Assembly (NCBI GenBank): GCA_016212855.1
Contig: JACRDP010000015.1
Coordinates: 1-64,000, forward strand
DNA: 64,000 bases
Direction of reading: 5' to 3'
From: Elusimicrobiota bacterium
GTDB lineage: Bacteria; Elusimicrobiota; Elusimicrobia; UBA1565; UBA9628
This document shows, in pieces, positions 1 to 7,475 of this stretch (position 1 is the stretch's first letter; every line of letters begins with the position of its first letter). Position numbers and translations under genes: made by a program. The notes beneath the pieces are model-generated. The model ran no database searches, was not told the DNA's origin, and saw only the letters and a list, made by a program, of their open reading frames with translations.

Positions 1-30
1 GACCTGCGTGTCGTCCATGATGATCATCAT
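1..30 (-). CDS. 5' end of a gene running off the left edge (putative)
   Basis: On the minus strand an ATG at 30 opens a reading frame that reaches the window edge after ten codons (MMIIMDDTQV). A TAACTT box lies at 37-42 with exactly 6 nt between it and the ATG, the same -10-to-start spacing as other genes in this window. Ten codons do not allow a function to be assigned, and the open frame could be chance. Confidence 0.3.
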   Translation of the reverse strand, partial: MMIIMDDTQV

Positions 31-33
31 GGA
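14..33. repeat. 20-bp perfect palindrome
   Basis: The 20 bases 14-33 equal their own reverse complement, centred between 23 and 24. The palindrome coincides with the first codons of the putative minus-strand gene ending at 30, so it may be a by-product of the repeated ATG/ATC codons rather than an operator. Confidence 0.4.
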
Positions 34-76
34 TCCAAGTTAGCACGCCGCGCCGACGACGTCCTACCGCGCCTGC

Positions 77-132
77 TTCAGGCTCATCTTGCGTGAGAAA
101 CAGGCGTCTGTTCAGGCTCATGTTGCGTGAGA
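77..132. repeat. Two-copy 22-bp direct repeat, period 34 bp
   Basis: TTCAGGCTCAT-N-TTGCGTGAGA occurs at 77-98 and again at 111-132 with one mismatch. Each copy contains CTCA and TGAG arms that could form a short hairpin. The repeat lies just upstream of the promoter of the first response regulator. Two copies could be a tandem regulatory site or a small duplication; there is no third copy and no cas gene. Confidence 0.6.
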
Positions 133-144
133 CAAGTCTGCGAG

Positions 145-173
145 TTTCATGGGACCAGTATATTTAATAGAAT
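145..173 (+). promoter_or_regulatory. Promoter of the response regulator pair
   Basis: TTTCAT (145-150), a 17-bp spacer and TAGAAT (168-173) resemble a sigma-70 promoter. The ATG at 181 is only 7 nt downstream of the -10 box, so the transcript would have almost no leader. Confidence 0.45.
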
Positions 174-180
174 CGGCGTC

Positions 181-561
181 ATGGCGCGGATACTGCTCGT
201 CGACGACGAGCGCGACGTCGTCACTCTCATCAAATTCATGCTCGAAAAAGACGGGCACATGGTCATTGCGGCCTACGACGGCGCCGAGGCTCTCGCCAAG
301 GCGGGCGTCGAGCCGCGCGACGAGACCGCCGTGCCCCCCGAGCTCGTCATCCTCGACGTCATGATGCCGGTCATGGACGGCTATGCCGTGTATCAGCGCC
401 TGCGCGAGGACGCCCGAACAAAAGAAGTGCCCGTCGTCGTTCTGACCGCCAAGGGCGGCTCTCCCGCCATCGCCGACCCCGCGGCGAGCTACCTCGAGAA
501 GCCGTTCGATCCCAAGGCGCTGCGCGAATTGGTCGCGACTTTACTGGAGAAACGCTCATGA
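181..561 (+). CDS. Single-domain response regulator (CheY-like)
   Basis: A 126-residue receiver domain with no output domain. The acidic pair D8-D9, phospho-acceptor D59 (in LVILDVMMP), switch residue T89 and conserved K107 are all present. An upstream in-frame codon at 127 exists, but the receiver fold begins at the ATG at 181, so I use that start. It overlaps the next gene by 4 nt; that gene is a clear paralogue with the same longer loop before the phosphorylation site (EPRDETAVPPE here, EPVDPTSALPD there). Receiver-only proteins act as phospho-relay intermediates or bind partner proteins. The partner kinase is not in the window. Confidence 0.9.
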   Translation: MARILLVDDERDVVTLIKFMLEKDGHMVIAAYDGAEALAKAGVEPRDETAVPPELVILDVMMPVMDGYAVYQRLREDARTKEVPVVVLTAKGGSPAIADPAASYLEKPFDPKALRELVATLLEKRS

Positions 562-965
562 CCGCGATCATGGTCGTCGACGACGAACCCGATATCGTCA
601 CCTTGCTGCGCTTCACCCTCGAGCAGGACGGCCACGCCGTTTACGAGGCGGGCAACGGCCAGATCGCGCTCGAACGCCTGGGCCTCGAGCCCGTCGACCC
701 GACGTCGGCCTTGCCCGACCTGATCGTCCTCGACATCATGATGCCCGTGATGGACGGCTACCAGCTCAACATGCGCCTGCAGACCGAGCCGCGCGCCAAG
801 GACATCCCCATCCTCGTGCTGACCGCGAAGGGCCAGAAGATGCGCGACCTGTTCGAGATGGCCCCGAACGTGGCCGCCTACGTGCAGAAACCGTTCGACC
901 CCAAGATGCTGCGCGAGCTGATCGCCGGCATCCTCGCCTCCCGCGGAGAAAAAAAGAATGTCTGA
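558..965 (+). CDS. Single-domain response regulator, paralogue of the upstream gene
   Basis: A 135-residue receiver-only protein with D8-D9, phospho-acceptor D59 (LIVLDIMMP), T89 and K111. It is closely related to the preceding gene and probably arose by tandem duplication. Its ATG overlaps the upstream stop by 4 nt and its own stop overlaps the lysS start by 8 nt, so it should be translated in the same transcript as lysyl-tRNA synthetase. No DNA-binding or enzymatic domain follows. Function is inferred from family only. Confidence 0.9.
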   Translation: MTAIMVVDDEPDIVTLLRFTLEQDGHAVYEAGNGQIALERLGLEPVDPTSALPDLIVLDIMMPVMDGYQLNMRLQTEPRAKDIPILVLTAKGQKMRDLFEMAPNVAAYVQKPFDPKMLRELIAGILASRGEKKNV

Positions 966-2490
966 CGCGCCCTCGCCCAATCCGGTCGACGCCAGCGGCC
1001 TCGACAAGGTCATGGCCGACAAAAAGGCCAAGATCGCCGACATGCGCGCGCGCGGCATCGACCCTTTCCCCGCCCGCACCACGCGGCAGGACGACTGCGC
1101 GAAAGTCGTCGCGCTCGGCAAGGGGCTCTCCGGCGCCATGGCCTCCACCGAGGAGAAGGTCGCGATCGCCGGCCGCCTCGTCGAGCTGCGCGACATGGGC
1201 AAGTCCATCTTCGGCCGCTTGGCCGACCTCTCCGGCCGCTCCCAGGTTTATTTTAAAAAGGACGCGTTGCCCGAGGATGTCTTCAACCTGGTCAAGCGCG
1301 ACCTGGCCGTCGGTGATTTTCTAGCGGTCTCCGGCAAAGTCTTTTTAACCAAGACCGGCGAGCCCACCGTCGCCGTCGAAAACGCGGTCATGCTCGCCAA
1401 GGCCGTGCGTCCGCTCCCCGAGAAGTGGCACGGCCTGACCGACACCGAACTGCGCTACCGCAGCCGCCACCTCGACCTGATCTCGACTCCCGAGTCGCGC
1501 GAGGTCTTCATCAAGCGCGCCAAGATCGTTTCGACGATCCGTCGCGTCCTCGACGCCCGCGGCTACATCGAGGTCGAGACGCCCGTGCTTCTCGGCCAGG
1601 CGGGCGGCGCCTCCGCGCGGCCGTTTCACACCCAGCACAACGCCCTCGAGCAGGACATGGTCCTGCGCATCGCCACCGAGCTCTACTTGAAAAAGCTGGT
1701 CATCGGCGGCTTAGATCGCGTGTACGAGATCGGCCGCGTGTTCCGCAACGAAGGCGTCGACACGACGCATAACCCCGAGTTCACCATGCTCGAGGCCTAC
1801 GAAGCGTACTCCGACTACGAGGGCATGGCGACGTTGTTCGAGACCTTGCTGACCGAATGCGCCGCGGCCGTGGGCGCCACCGAGGTCGAATGGAAGGGCC
1901 AGAAAATCTCCCTGAAGGCGCCCTTTAAGCGCCTCTATCTCCCCGAGGTCTGGAAGGAACGCTGCGGCGAGCCCATCGAGAACGTCCTGCAGGGCAAGGG
2001 CTTCAACCGCCCCGGCTTGCTGAAGCTCGCCGAAAAGCTCGGCGTCGGCGCCGGCGAGAAGACCCCGAGCGCCAAGGTCTTCGACCGCATCATCGAAGCG
2101 AAGATCGAAGACCTCCTGATCCAGCCCACCTTCCTGCTCGACCATCCGACGGCGATCACGCCGCTGGCGAAGCTCAAGAAGGGCACCGAGTCGCTCGTCG
2201 AGCGCTTCGAGTGCTTCGCCGCGGGCATCGAGCTGTCCAACGCCTACTCCGAGCTCAACGACCCGCAGGACCAGCGCGACCGCCTGACCGAACAGATGAA
2301 GCAGAACGCCGCCGGTGACGCCGAGGCCGATCTTCTCGACGAGGACTTCATCCAGACGATGGAGGCCGGCATGCCCCCGATGGGCGGCATCGGCGTCGGG
2401 ATCGACCGCCTGACCATGTTCCTCACCGGGCGCGACTCGATCCGCGACGTGATCCTTTTCCCGACGCTGAAGAACGAAAAGGCCGCGTGA
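958..2490 (+). CDS. lysS: Lysyl-tRNA synthetase, class II
   Basis: Charges tRNA-Lys with lysine in the cytoplasm. The 510-residue length is normal for class II LysRS: an OB-fold anticodon-binding domain at about 60-170, then the catalytic domain. Class II motif 2 is visible as GRVFRNEGVDTTHNPEFT and motif 3 as GIGVGIDRLTMFLT near the C-terminus. The start ATG at 958 has a GGAG ribosome-binding site a few bases upstream and overlaps the preceding response regulator. The gene also overlaps the lolC-like gene by 4 nt (GTGA), so signalling, translation and lipoprotein-export genes share one transcription unit. Confidence 0.97.
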   Translation: MSDAPSPNPVDASGLDKVMADKKAKIADMRARGIDPFPARTTRQDDCAKVVALGKGLSGAMASTEEKVAIAGRLVELRDMGKSIFGRLADLSGRSQVYFKKDALPEDVFNLVKRDLAVGDFLAVSGKVFLTKTGEPTVAVENAVMLAKAVRPLPEKWHGLTDTELRYRSRHLDLISTPESREVFIKRAKIVSTIRRVLDARGYIEVETPVLLGQAGGASARPFHTQHNALEQDMVLRIATELYLKKLVIGGLDRVYEIGRVFRNEGVDTTHNPEFTMLEAYEAYSDYEGMATLFETLLTECAAAVGATEVEWKGQKISLKAPFKRLYLPEVWKERCGEPIENVLQGKGFNRPGLLKLAEKLGVGAGEKTPSAKVFDRIIEAKIEDLLIQPTFLLDHPTAITPLAKLKKGTESLVERFECFAAGIELSNAYSELNDPQDQRDRLTEQMKQNAAGDAEADLLDEDFIQTMEAGMPPMGGIGVGIDRLTMFLTGRDSIRDVILFPTLKNEKAA

Positions 2491-3707
2491 GCCTCGAGCT
2501 TTTCATCGCCCTGCGCTATCTCAAGGCCAAGCGCAAAGGCCTGTTCGCCGTCGTCACGACGCTCATCGGCGTGGCGGGCGTGACGGTGGGCGTCGCCGCG
2601 CTCCTCACGACCCTATCGGTCATGAACGGCTTCCAGACCGACATCCAGCGCAAGATCGTCGGGGCGCAGGCGCACATCACCATCCTCGGCGTGCGCTCCC
2701 AGGCCGATCTCGACGAGACCTTGGCGCGCGTGCGCTCCGACCCCGACCACGAGGCGTCCTCCCCCTTCGCGCTCGGCCAGGCGATTCTCACCGTGCGCGA
2801 CCGCTCCATTGGCGTCGTCGTCAAAGGCATCGAGCCGGCCGGCGAGTTCAAGGTCAACGATCTCGCCTCCAAGCTCACCTCCGGCTCCTGGGACATGATC
2901 GGCGGCGAAGGCAAAACCCCGGGCATCGTGCTCGGCGTCGAGCTCGCCGACCACCTGGGCAGCGAGGTCGGCGAGGAAGTCGTGCTCGTCTCCCCCAAGA
3001 GCGTGGCGACCCCGCTCGGGCTTCTCCCCAAGATGCAGCGCTTCCGCGTCGCGGGCACCCTGAAGACGGGTTATTACGAGTACGACAGCGCTACCGCCTG
3101 GACGAGCCTGCCCGCCGCGTCGAAGTTTTTAGGCGTCGACGCCGGCGCGTCGGGGATCGGCATCAAGCTCAAGGACCTGCGCCGCGCCGACGTGGCCGCA
3201 CGCCGCCTGCGCGAGGCCGTCGGCCTCTCCAAGCTCGTGCGCACCTACGCGCAGATGAATCAGACCTTGTTCGCCGCGCTCAAGCTCGAGAAGACGGTGA
3301 TGTTCATCATCCTGACCTTGATCACGCTCGTGGCGTCTTTAGGAATCGCCTCGACCTTGATCCTGCGCTCGGTGGAGAAGACGCGCGACATCGGCCTGCT
3401 CAAGGCCATGGGCGCCGGCCCCGGCCTCATCCGCCGCATCTTCCTCGTCGAGGGCTTCGTGATCGGCGGCTCCGGAGTTCTCATGGGCTTGGCTCTCGGA
3501 GCCCTGCTGACCTGGATCATCGGCAACTTCAAGATCGTGGAGCTTCCCGCCGATATTTATTACCTGTCGCGCGTGCCCGTCGACATGCGACCCTGGGACG
3601 TGGCCGCGGTCACCGTCATGGGCCTGCTGCTCTCCCTGCTCGCCACGCTCTACCCCGCCTCGCGCGCCGCCAAGGCCGATCCCGTGGAGGCCATTCACTA
3701 TGGCTGA
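2487..3707 (+). CDS. lolC: Lipoprotein-releasing ABC transporter permease (LolC/LolE family)
   Basis: Inner-membrane permease of 406 residues of the family that extracts lipoproteins from the inner membrane for passage to the outer membrane. An N-terminal transmembrane helix (about 20-45), a large periplasmic domain (about 50-270) and three C-terminal helices (about 275-400) give the MacB/FtsX-like layout typical of LolC/E. The GTG start overlaps the lysS stop by 4 nt, and the next gene is the matching ATPase. Only one permease is present, so it may work as a homodimer (LolF-like); this is inferred from the single copy here. Confidence 0.9.
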   Translation: MSLELFIALRYLKAKRKGLFAVVTTLIGVAGVTVGVAALLTTLSVMNGFQTDIQRKIVGAQAHITILGVRSQADLDETLARVRSDPDHEASSPFALGQAILTVRDRSIGVVVKGIEPAGEFKVNDLASKLTSGSWDMIGGEGKTPGIVLGVELADHLGSEVGEEVVLVSPKSVATPLGLLPKMQRFRVAGTLKTGYYEYDSATAWTSLPAASKFLGVDAGASGIGIKLKDLRRADVAARRLREAVGLSKLVRTYAQMNQTLFAALKLEKTVMFIILTLITLVASLGIASTLILRSVEKTRDIGLLKAMGAGPGLIRRIFLVEGFVIGGSGVLMGLALGALLTWIIGNFKIVELPADIYYLSRVPVDMRPWDVAAVTVMGLLLSLLATLYPASRAAKADPVEAIHYG

Positions 3708-4392
3708 GCCCGCGATCGTCGTCAAAGGCGTGAGCAAATCCTACGGCCACGGCGCGGCCGCGGTCTCCGTCCTGCGCGGCGTCGATTTCGAGGTCGCCTC
3801 GGGAGAGTTCATCGCGGTGCTCGGCCCCAGCGGCTCCGGCAAGTCCACCTTGCTGAATCTTCTCGGCCTCATGGACCGCCCCGACTCGGGCGACCTGACC
3901 GTGCGCGGCCGCCGCGCCGCCGACCTGGACGAGCTCGCGCGCGCGAAGCTGCGCTGCGCCCACATCGGCTTCGTTTTCCAGTTCGACTCGCTTCTGCCCG
4001 AGTTCACCATCCTCGAGAACACGCTCATGCCGGCCCGCCTCGCCATGGTCAACGGCCTGTCCGCCGAGCCCCTCGCCAGCGCGACCGCGCGCGCGACGAT
4101 GCTACTCGAATCCCTGGGCATCGGCGCCCTCAAGGACCGCTTCCCCTCCCAGACATCCGGCGGCGAGCGCCAGCGCGCCGCGATCGCGCGCGCCTTGATC
4201 AATAAACCCTCCGTCATCCTCGCCGACGAGCCCACCGGCAACCTCGACCGCGCCAACGGCGACCGCGTCTTCGCCGACTTCCGCCGCGTCGCCCGCGAGC
4301 AGGGTGCGGCCGTCGTCCTCGTCACCCATGACGAGCCCGCCGCCAAAGCCGCCGACCGCATCCTGCGCATGGCCGATGGCCGCCTCGCCTAA
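3700..4392 (+). CDS. lolD: Lipoprotein-releasing ABC transporter ATPase
   Basis: A 230-residue ABC ATPase with Walker A GPSGSGKST, signature SGGERQRAAIARAL and Walker B VILADEPTGNLD, followed by the switch histidine in VTHD. Length and sequence fit the LolD/MacB-type subfamily. It overlaps the permease gene by 8 nt, which supports a two-gene Lol module powering lipoprotein release. It suits the several predicted lipoproteins in this window (at 5927, 6462 and 12546). Confidence 0.92.
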   Translation: MAEPAIVVKGVSKSYGHGAAAVSVLRGVDFEVASGEFIAVLGPSGSGKSTLLNLLGLMDRPDSGDLTVRGRRAADLDELARAKLRCAHIGFVFQFDSLLPEFTILENTLMPARLAMVNGLSAEPLASATARATMLLESLGIGALKDRFPSQTSGGERQRAAIARALINKPSVILADEPTGNLDRANGDRVFADFRRVAREQGAAVVLVTHDEPAAKAADRILRMADGRLA

Positions 4393-5818
4393 GACGCTTC
4401 TTCCGCTTTTCCTCTCCTCCGTCTGGCTCTTTATTACTTTAGCGACCGGAGGACTCGCCCCAGCGCCCGCCTTCGCCGTTTGTCTCGCGGCGCTTTACGC
4501 GCTCTCCCGTCCCGGCAAGAATATTTTCGACGGTCATCCTGACGCCGCTCTCGTCCTCACGCTGACCGCCTTCTATCTGTCGACGTTCCGCTGGCACGGC
4601 GGCGACGACGCGCCCAACAGTCTGCTTCCGTTCTGCCTGCTGCGCCACGGCACCTTATCGCTCGATCCCGTGATCGACCCGTGGTTCGTCGGCAAGCTCG
4701 ACAACTTCACCGTCGTCCACCTCGGCCGGCGTCTGTCGACCTTTCCGGTCGGCCCGGCGATCCTGGCCTTGCCCGTCTACCTCGTGACCGCCCTTTCCGG
4801 CGTCGAAATCACCGAGCCCGCTTTGCACGGACTCTCGAAGCTCAGCGGCGCTTTACTGACCGCCCTGTCCGCCGCGGCCCTGCGCCGCGCGTTGCTCGGC
4901 CGCTGCTCGGATCGCTTCGCGCTGTCTTTGGCCTTCCTCTACGGCCTCGGCACCTGGGCGTTCAGCGTGAGCTCCCAGGCGTTGTGGCAGCACGGCCCGG
5001 CCTCGCTCGGAGTCGCGCTCGGGCTGTGGGGCTTCAATCGGCGGGGGTTCCGGTTCGACGCGCTCGCCGGCTTCGGCTTGGGGCTCGCGGTCGCTTCCCG
5101 TCCGGATACCGTATTCTTCGCCGTCGCCGGCGCCGCCTACGTCCTGCTCTTCGACCGTCAGCGTCTTCCCGGCTTCGCGCTCGGCGCGGCCATGCCCGCG
5201 ATTCTGCTCGGCGCGTACTGGCTGGCCTATACCGGCGTTCTGCGGCCGCCGGAGTTCGCGATCCAGTCGCGCCCGTTCCGCGGCTTCCAGCCCTCGGCGT
5301 TCTTCGGAATGCTCGTCAGCCCTACGCGCGGTATTTTTCTCTTTTTCCCGCCCGCCGTCTTCTCGGCACTCGCGATCCGGCGCTCGCGCGACGCGCTGAC
5401 GCGCCTGATGGCCGCGGCCTGCGCCGGAGTCTTCCTGCTGTTCTGCTTCCACAACGATTGGGTCGGCGGCTCCACGTTCGGCACGCGCTACCTCGCGTCC
5501 GTCGCGCTGGTTCTATGTTGGAGTCTAGCCCCTCTCGAGTCCTGGCTCGCGGCGTCCCGAGACCGGGCCCGAGCCTGGTCCGTCGCCGCCGCCGCCGCCT
5601 TCGTCATCCACGGCGCCGGCGCCTACTTGATGTGGCCCGGCTCCAATCAACTCCTCGCCGAGAAGGCCGAGCTATGGCGATGGACCTTGCACCCGCTCGC
5701 CAACGCCGTGACCCACGATGGGGCGCTGCGCTCCCTTCCTTTCCTCGCGCGAGCGCTGATCCTCATCGCCGCCGGCGCGCTCGCCTGGTCCGCAGCGCGA
5801 CGGCTCCAGACGAAATAG
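4376..5818 (+). CDS. Polytopic membrane protein, possibly a GT-C/PMT-like glycosyltransferase
   Basis: About 480 residues with roughly ten hydrophobic segments spread along the chain. I chose the ATG at 4376, inside the end of lolD, because the frame upstream of it only reads lolD out of frame and is not hydrophobic. Extracytoplasmic loops carry charged and aromatic residues (for example RWHGGDDAPN early in the chain, and HNDWVGGSTFGTRY late), a pattern seen in polyprenol-phosphate-dependent GT-C glycosyltransferases. The overlap with lolD suggests co-expression with envelope functions. I do not recognise the exact family, so the glycosyltransferase call is tentative. Confidence 0.75.
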   Translation: MAASPKTLLPLFLSSVWLFITLATGGLAPAPAFAVCLAALYALSRPGKNIFDGHPDAALVLTLTAFYLSTFRWHGGDDAPNSLLPFCLLRHGTLSLDPVIDPWFVGKLDNFTVVHLGRRLSTFPVGPAILALPVYLVTALSGVEITEPALHGLSKLSGALLTALSAAALRRALLGRCSDRFALSLAFLYGLGTWAFSVSSQALWQHGPASLGVALGLWGFNRRGFRFDALAGFGLGLAVASRPDTVFFAVAGAAYVLLFDRQRLPGFALGAAMPAILLGAYWLAYTGVLRPPEFAIQSRPFRGFQPSAFFGMLVSPTRGIFLFFPPAVFSALAIRRSRDALTRLMAAACAGVFLLFCFHNDWVGGSTFGTRYLASVALVLCWSLAPLESWLAASRDRARAWSVAAAAAFVIHGAGAYLMWPGSNQLLAEKAELWRWTLHPLANAVTHDGALRSLPFLARALILIAAGALAWSAARRLQTK

Positions 5819-5848
5819 CCGTCTGGCGGCGCATTGCTGATCATATCG

Positions 5849-5896
5849 ACTCTCCCTGGGGAGAGTTCGCGATCGATCGGGGCAGCAGGCCGATCG
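5849..5896. terminator. Two hairpins between convergent genes
   Basis: An 8-bp perfect inverted repeat ACTCTCCC/GGGAGAGT (5849-5866) is followed by a 7-bp inverted repeat CGATCGG/CCGATCG (5874-5896). They sit between the ends of two converging genes and are the only such structures there. Neither has a U-tract on either strand, so a bidirectional terminator is plausible but not certain. Confidence 0.4.
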
Positions 5897-5926
5897 GCGC
5901 GAGCGCGGCTCCGGCGTGACGGGTCT

Positions 5927-6445
5927 TCATTTCGCCGCCCGCAACTCACTGAGCGCGCGCTCGACGCCGGCGTAACGCGCGGGATCGGGAAGCGGAGCGA
6001 CGACCGCTTTCAAAGCCTGCTCGAGCGCGGACTTCGGCAAGCGGATCGTCACGACGCAGCCGCCGTCGGCCGTAAACTCCGACTTGCGGATCTCGGCGCC
6101 CGAGATCGCGTCGTTGACCCGCGCCTCGAGCGCGGAATCCGCCTCGAGCGCCCGGCGCACCGTGACGCCGCCCTCGAGCTTGACGCCCTTGATCATCGAG
6201 AGCAGCTCGTACTGCGCCTTGACGATCGCCGCGTCGCGCGCCAGCGCCTTGCGCTGGGTGTCGGTGGGCAAGGTCGGATCGGACGCGCCGATGCCGATCG
6301 CTTCCAGATAGGAGCCGCGATCCGGCTTCTGATCGATCGTCCCGTCCACGGTCCCGCCGTGCACGCGCCGCGTCACGCCGCCGCACCCCGCCAGGAGGCA
6401 CGCCGCCGCCAGCCCCGCCGTCGCGACCATCGTTCTCGATTTCAT
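5927..6445 (-). CDS. LPP20-like lipoprotein
   Basis: A 172-residue lipoprotein. The signal peptide ends in a classic lipobox (LLAGC, lipidated Cys near residue 21). The mature part resembles the LPP20/FlgT-N type of small outer-membrane lipoprotein, with a conserved region around AIGIGASDP and a stretch of alternating helices and strands. A strong GAGGAG ribosome-binding site precedes the ATG. It lies 16 nt downstream of the CsgG-like gene and so should share the riboswitch-controlled transcript. Family assignment is by pattern only; the molecular role is unknown. Confidence 0.75.
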   Translation of the reverse strand: MKSRTMVATAGLAAACLLAGCGGVTRRVHGGTVDGTIDQKPDRGSYLEAIGIGASDPTLPTDTQRKALARDAAIVKAQYELLSMIKGVKLEGGVTVRRALEADSALEARVNDAISGAEIRKSEFTADGGCVVTIRLPKSALEQALKAVVAPLPDPARYAGVERALSELRAAK

Positions 6446-6461
6446 ATTCGTTCTCCTCGTT

Positions 6462-7301
6462 TCAGCCTTCGCACAGGCCGTTCAAAACCTGGAGCTGCTC
6501 GAGTCCCCGGCCCAGTTCCGCGCGCTCCATCGCCGACAACGGGCTCGGCGCCGCGGCGTCGTAGCGCTCGCGCAGCAGCTTGTAGAACTTGCTCCGAAGC
6601 TCGGGGTCCTTGATCTCGGTCCCGGGGTTGCGCGTGAGCGAGCGCATCGAGAAGGACGGATCCTTGAGGCGCTCGGCCCAGTAGCGGGCCTTGAAATCGA
6701 GCATGCGGCGCTCGACCGCGTCGACGCTCGCCTGGCAGGAGGACCCGCCTTTGGGCGCGTCCTCAGGCAGTTCGGGAACCGGCACGACCCAGGTCGCGGA
6801 CTCTTCGGTCTGGGGGCGATCCTCCCAGTCCTTCTCCGTCTTCGCGCTGGAGGCGGCCAGCACCTGGGCGGTCTCCGTATTGATGAGGCGGGCGTTGACC
6901 TCGATGCGCTCTCCCTTAAGCTCCACCACGGTCCCGGTCAAGATCGCGTCCACGCCCAGCACCTTGCCCAAGGTCTTCACCGTGCCCGGGTCCATGATGC
7001 CGAACCCGCCCAGGCGCTGCTCCTCGAGCACTTTCTCCAGGAAGCGGCGCTCGACGATGTCCAGCTCGCCGCGGGCCAGGATCTGGATGACCAGGCGCTC
7101 GGAGACGATCGAGCCGGAGAAGGTCGCGTTGCCGCGGGGGCCGGTAAAGGGGACGACCGCTACGCGCTTGATCTTGTGGGAGGCGGCCGCGCCGGCGACC
7201 TCTTTAGCCAGGGCCTTGATGTCGTCGGCCGCGCCCGCCGTACAGGCAAGGAGCGCGATCGACAACTTAGCGGCGCAAACCGTCCGGAAGACCTCTCTCA
7301 T
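6462..7301 (-). CDS. CsgG/FlgO-like secretion or assembly lipoprotein
   Basis: A 279-residue protein with a short signal sequence and probable lipobox (LLAC, Cys20), followed by a CsgG/FlgO-type domain at about 30-165: strand-rich VAVVPFTGPRG, then a mutable regulatory-like stretch ending in GTVVELKGERIEVNARLINTETAQV. Family members form or assist outer-membrane channels and surface-polymer export. The C-terminal 100 residues are helical and unassigned. The start codon lies 6 nt from the end of a predicted c-di-GMP riboswitch with no clear Shine-Dalgarno sequence, so expression is probably set by c-di-GMP. Its partner lipoprotein is the next gene. Confidence 0.78.
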   Translation of the reverse strand: MREVFRTVCAAKLSIALLACTAGAADDIKALAKEVAGAAASHKIKRVAVVPFTGPRGNATFSGSIVSERLVIQILARGELDIVERRFLEKVLEEQRLGGFGIMDPGTVKTLGKVLGVDAILTGTVVELKGERIEVNARLINTETAQVLAASSAKTEKDWEDRPQTEESATWVVPVPELPEDAPKGGSSCQASVDAVERRMLDFKARYWAERLKDPSFSMRSLTRNPGTEIKDPELRSKFYKLLRERYDAAAPSPLSAMERAELGRGLEQLQVLNGLCEG

Positions 7302-7307
7302 AGCTCG

Positions 7308-7423
7308 GTGAGGTCACCGTTTCGGCGGCCCGGCCAGCTTGGCGCTTACGCGCCGTCAGCTCCGTCGGCTTTGCGGCCCCGGGTTTCCCCGGGTGTGCCC
7401 TTCTCGGCCAATGACGACCTCAC
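7308..7423 (-). ncRNA. Cyclic-di-GMP-I (GEMM-I) riboswitch
   Basis: Read on the minus strand, this leader has the GEMM-I plan. P1 closes perfectly (GTGAGGTC at 7423-7416 with GACCTCAC at 7315-7308). P2 has the conserved AGGGCAcACC, a GAAA tetraloop and GGGgCcGCAAAGCC. P3 begins CGGAGCTGA and ends AAGCTGGCCGGGCCGCC. The base before the GGC/GCC pair, equivalent to Vc2 G20, is G, which favours c-di-GMP over cGAMP. The aptamer stops 6 nt before the ATG of the CsgG-like gene. Motif recognition is by eye against the Vc2 reference; a covariance-model search was not possible. Confidence 0.85.
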
Positions 7424-7424
7424 T

Positions 7425-7453
7425 AGCCTAACAGACGGAATGTTTACCGTAAA
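7425..7453 (-). promoter_or_regulatory. Promoter of the riboswitch transcript
   Basis: On the minus strand TTTACG (7453-7448), a 17-bp spacer and TAGGCT (7430-7425) form a reasonable sigma-70 promoter. Transcription would begin at or just inside the first bases of the riboswitch P1 stem, so the aptamer forms the very 5' end of the mRNA. Confidence 0.6.
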
Positions 7454-7475
7454 TTCACCGCTGTGTTACGCGGTG

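Noticed and set aside
77-132. Possible CRISPR remnant
   Set aside because: Only two repeat copies, a 12-nt interval between them and no cas genes; not a CRISPR array.
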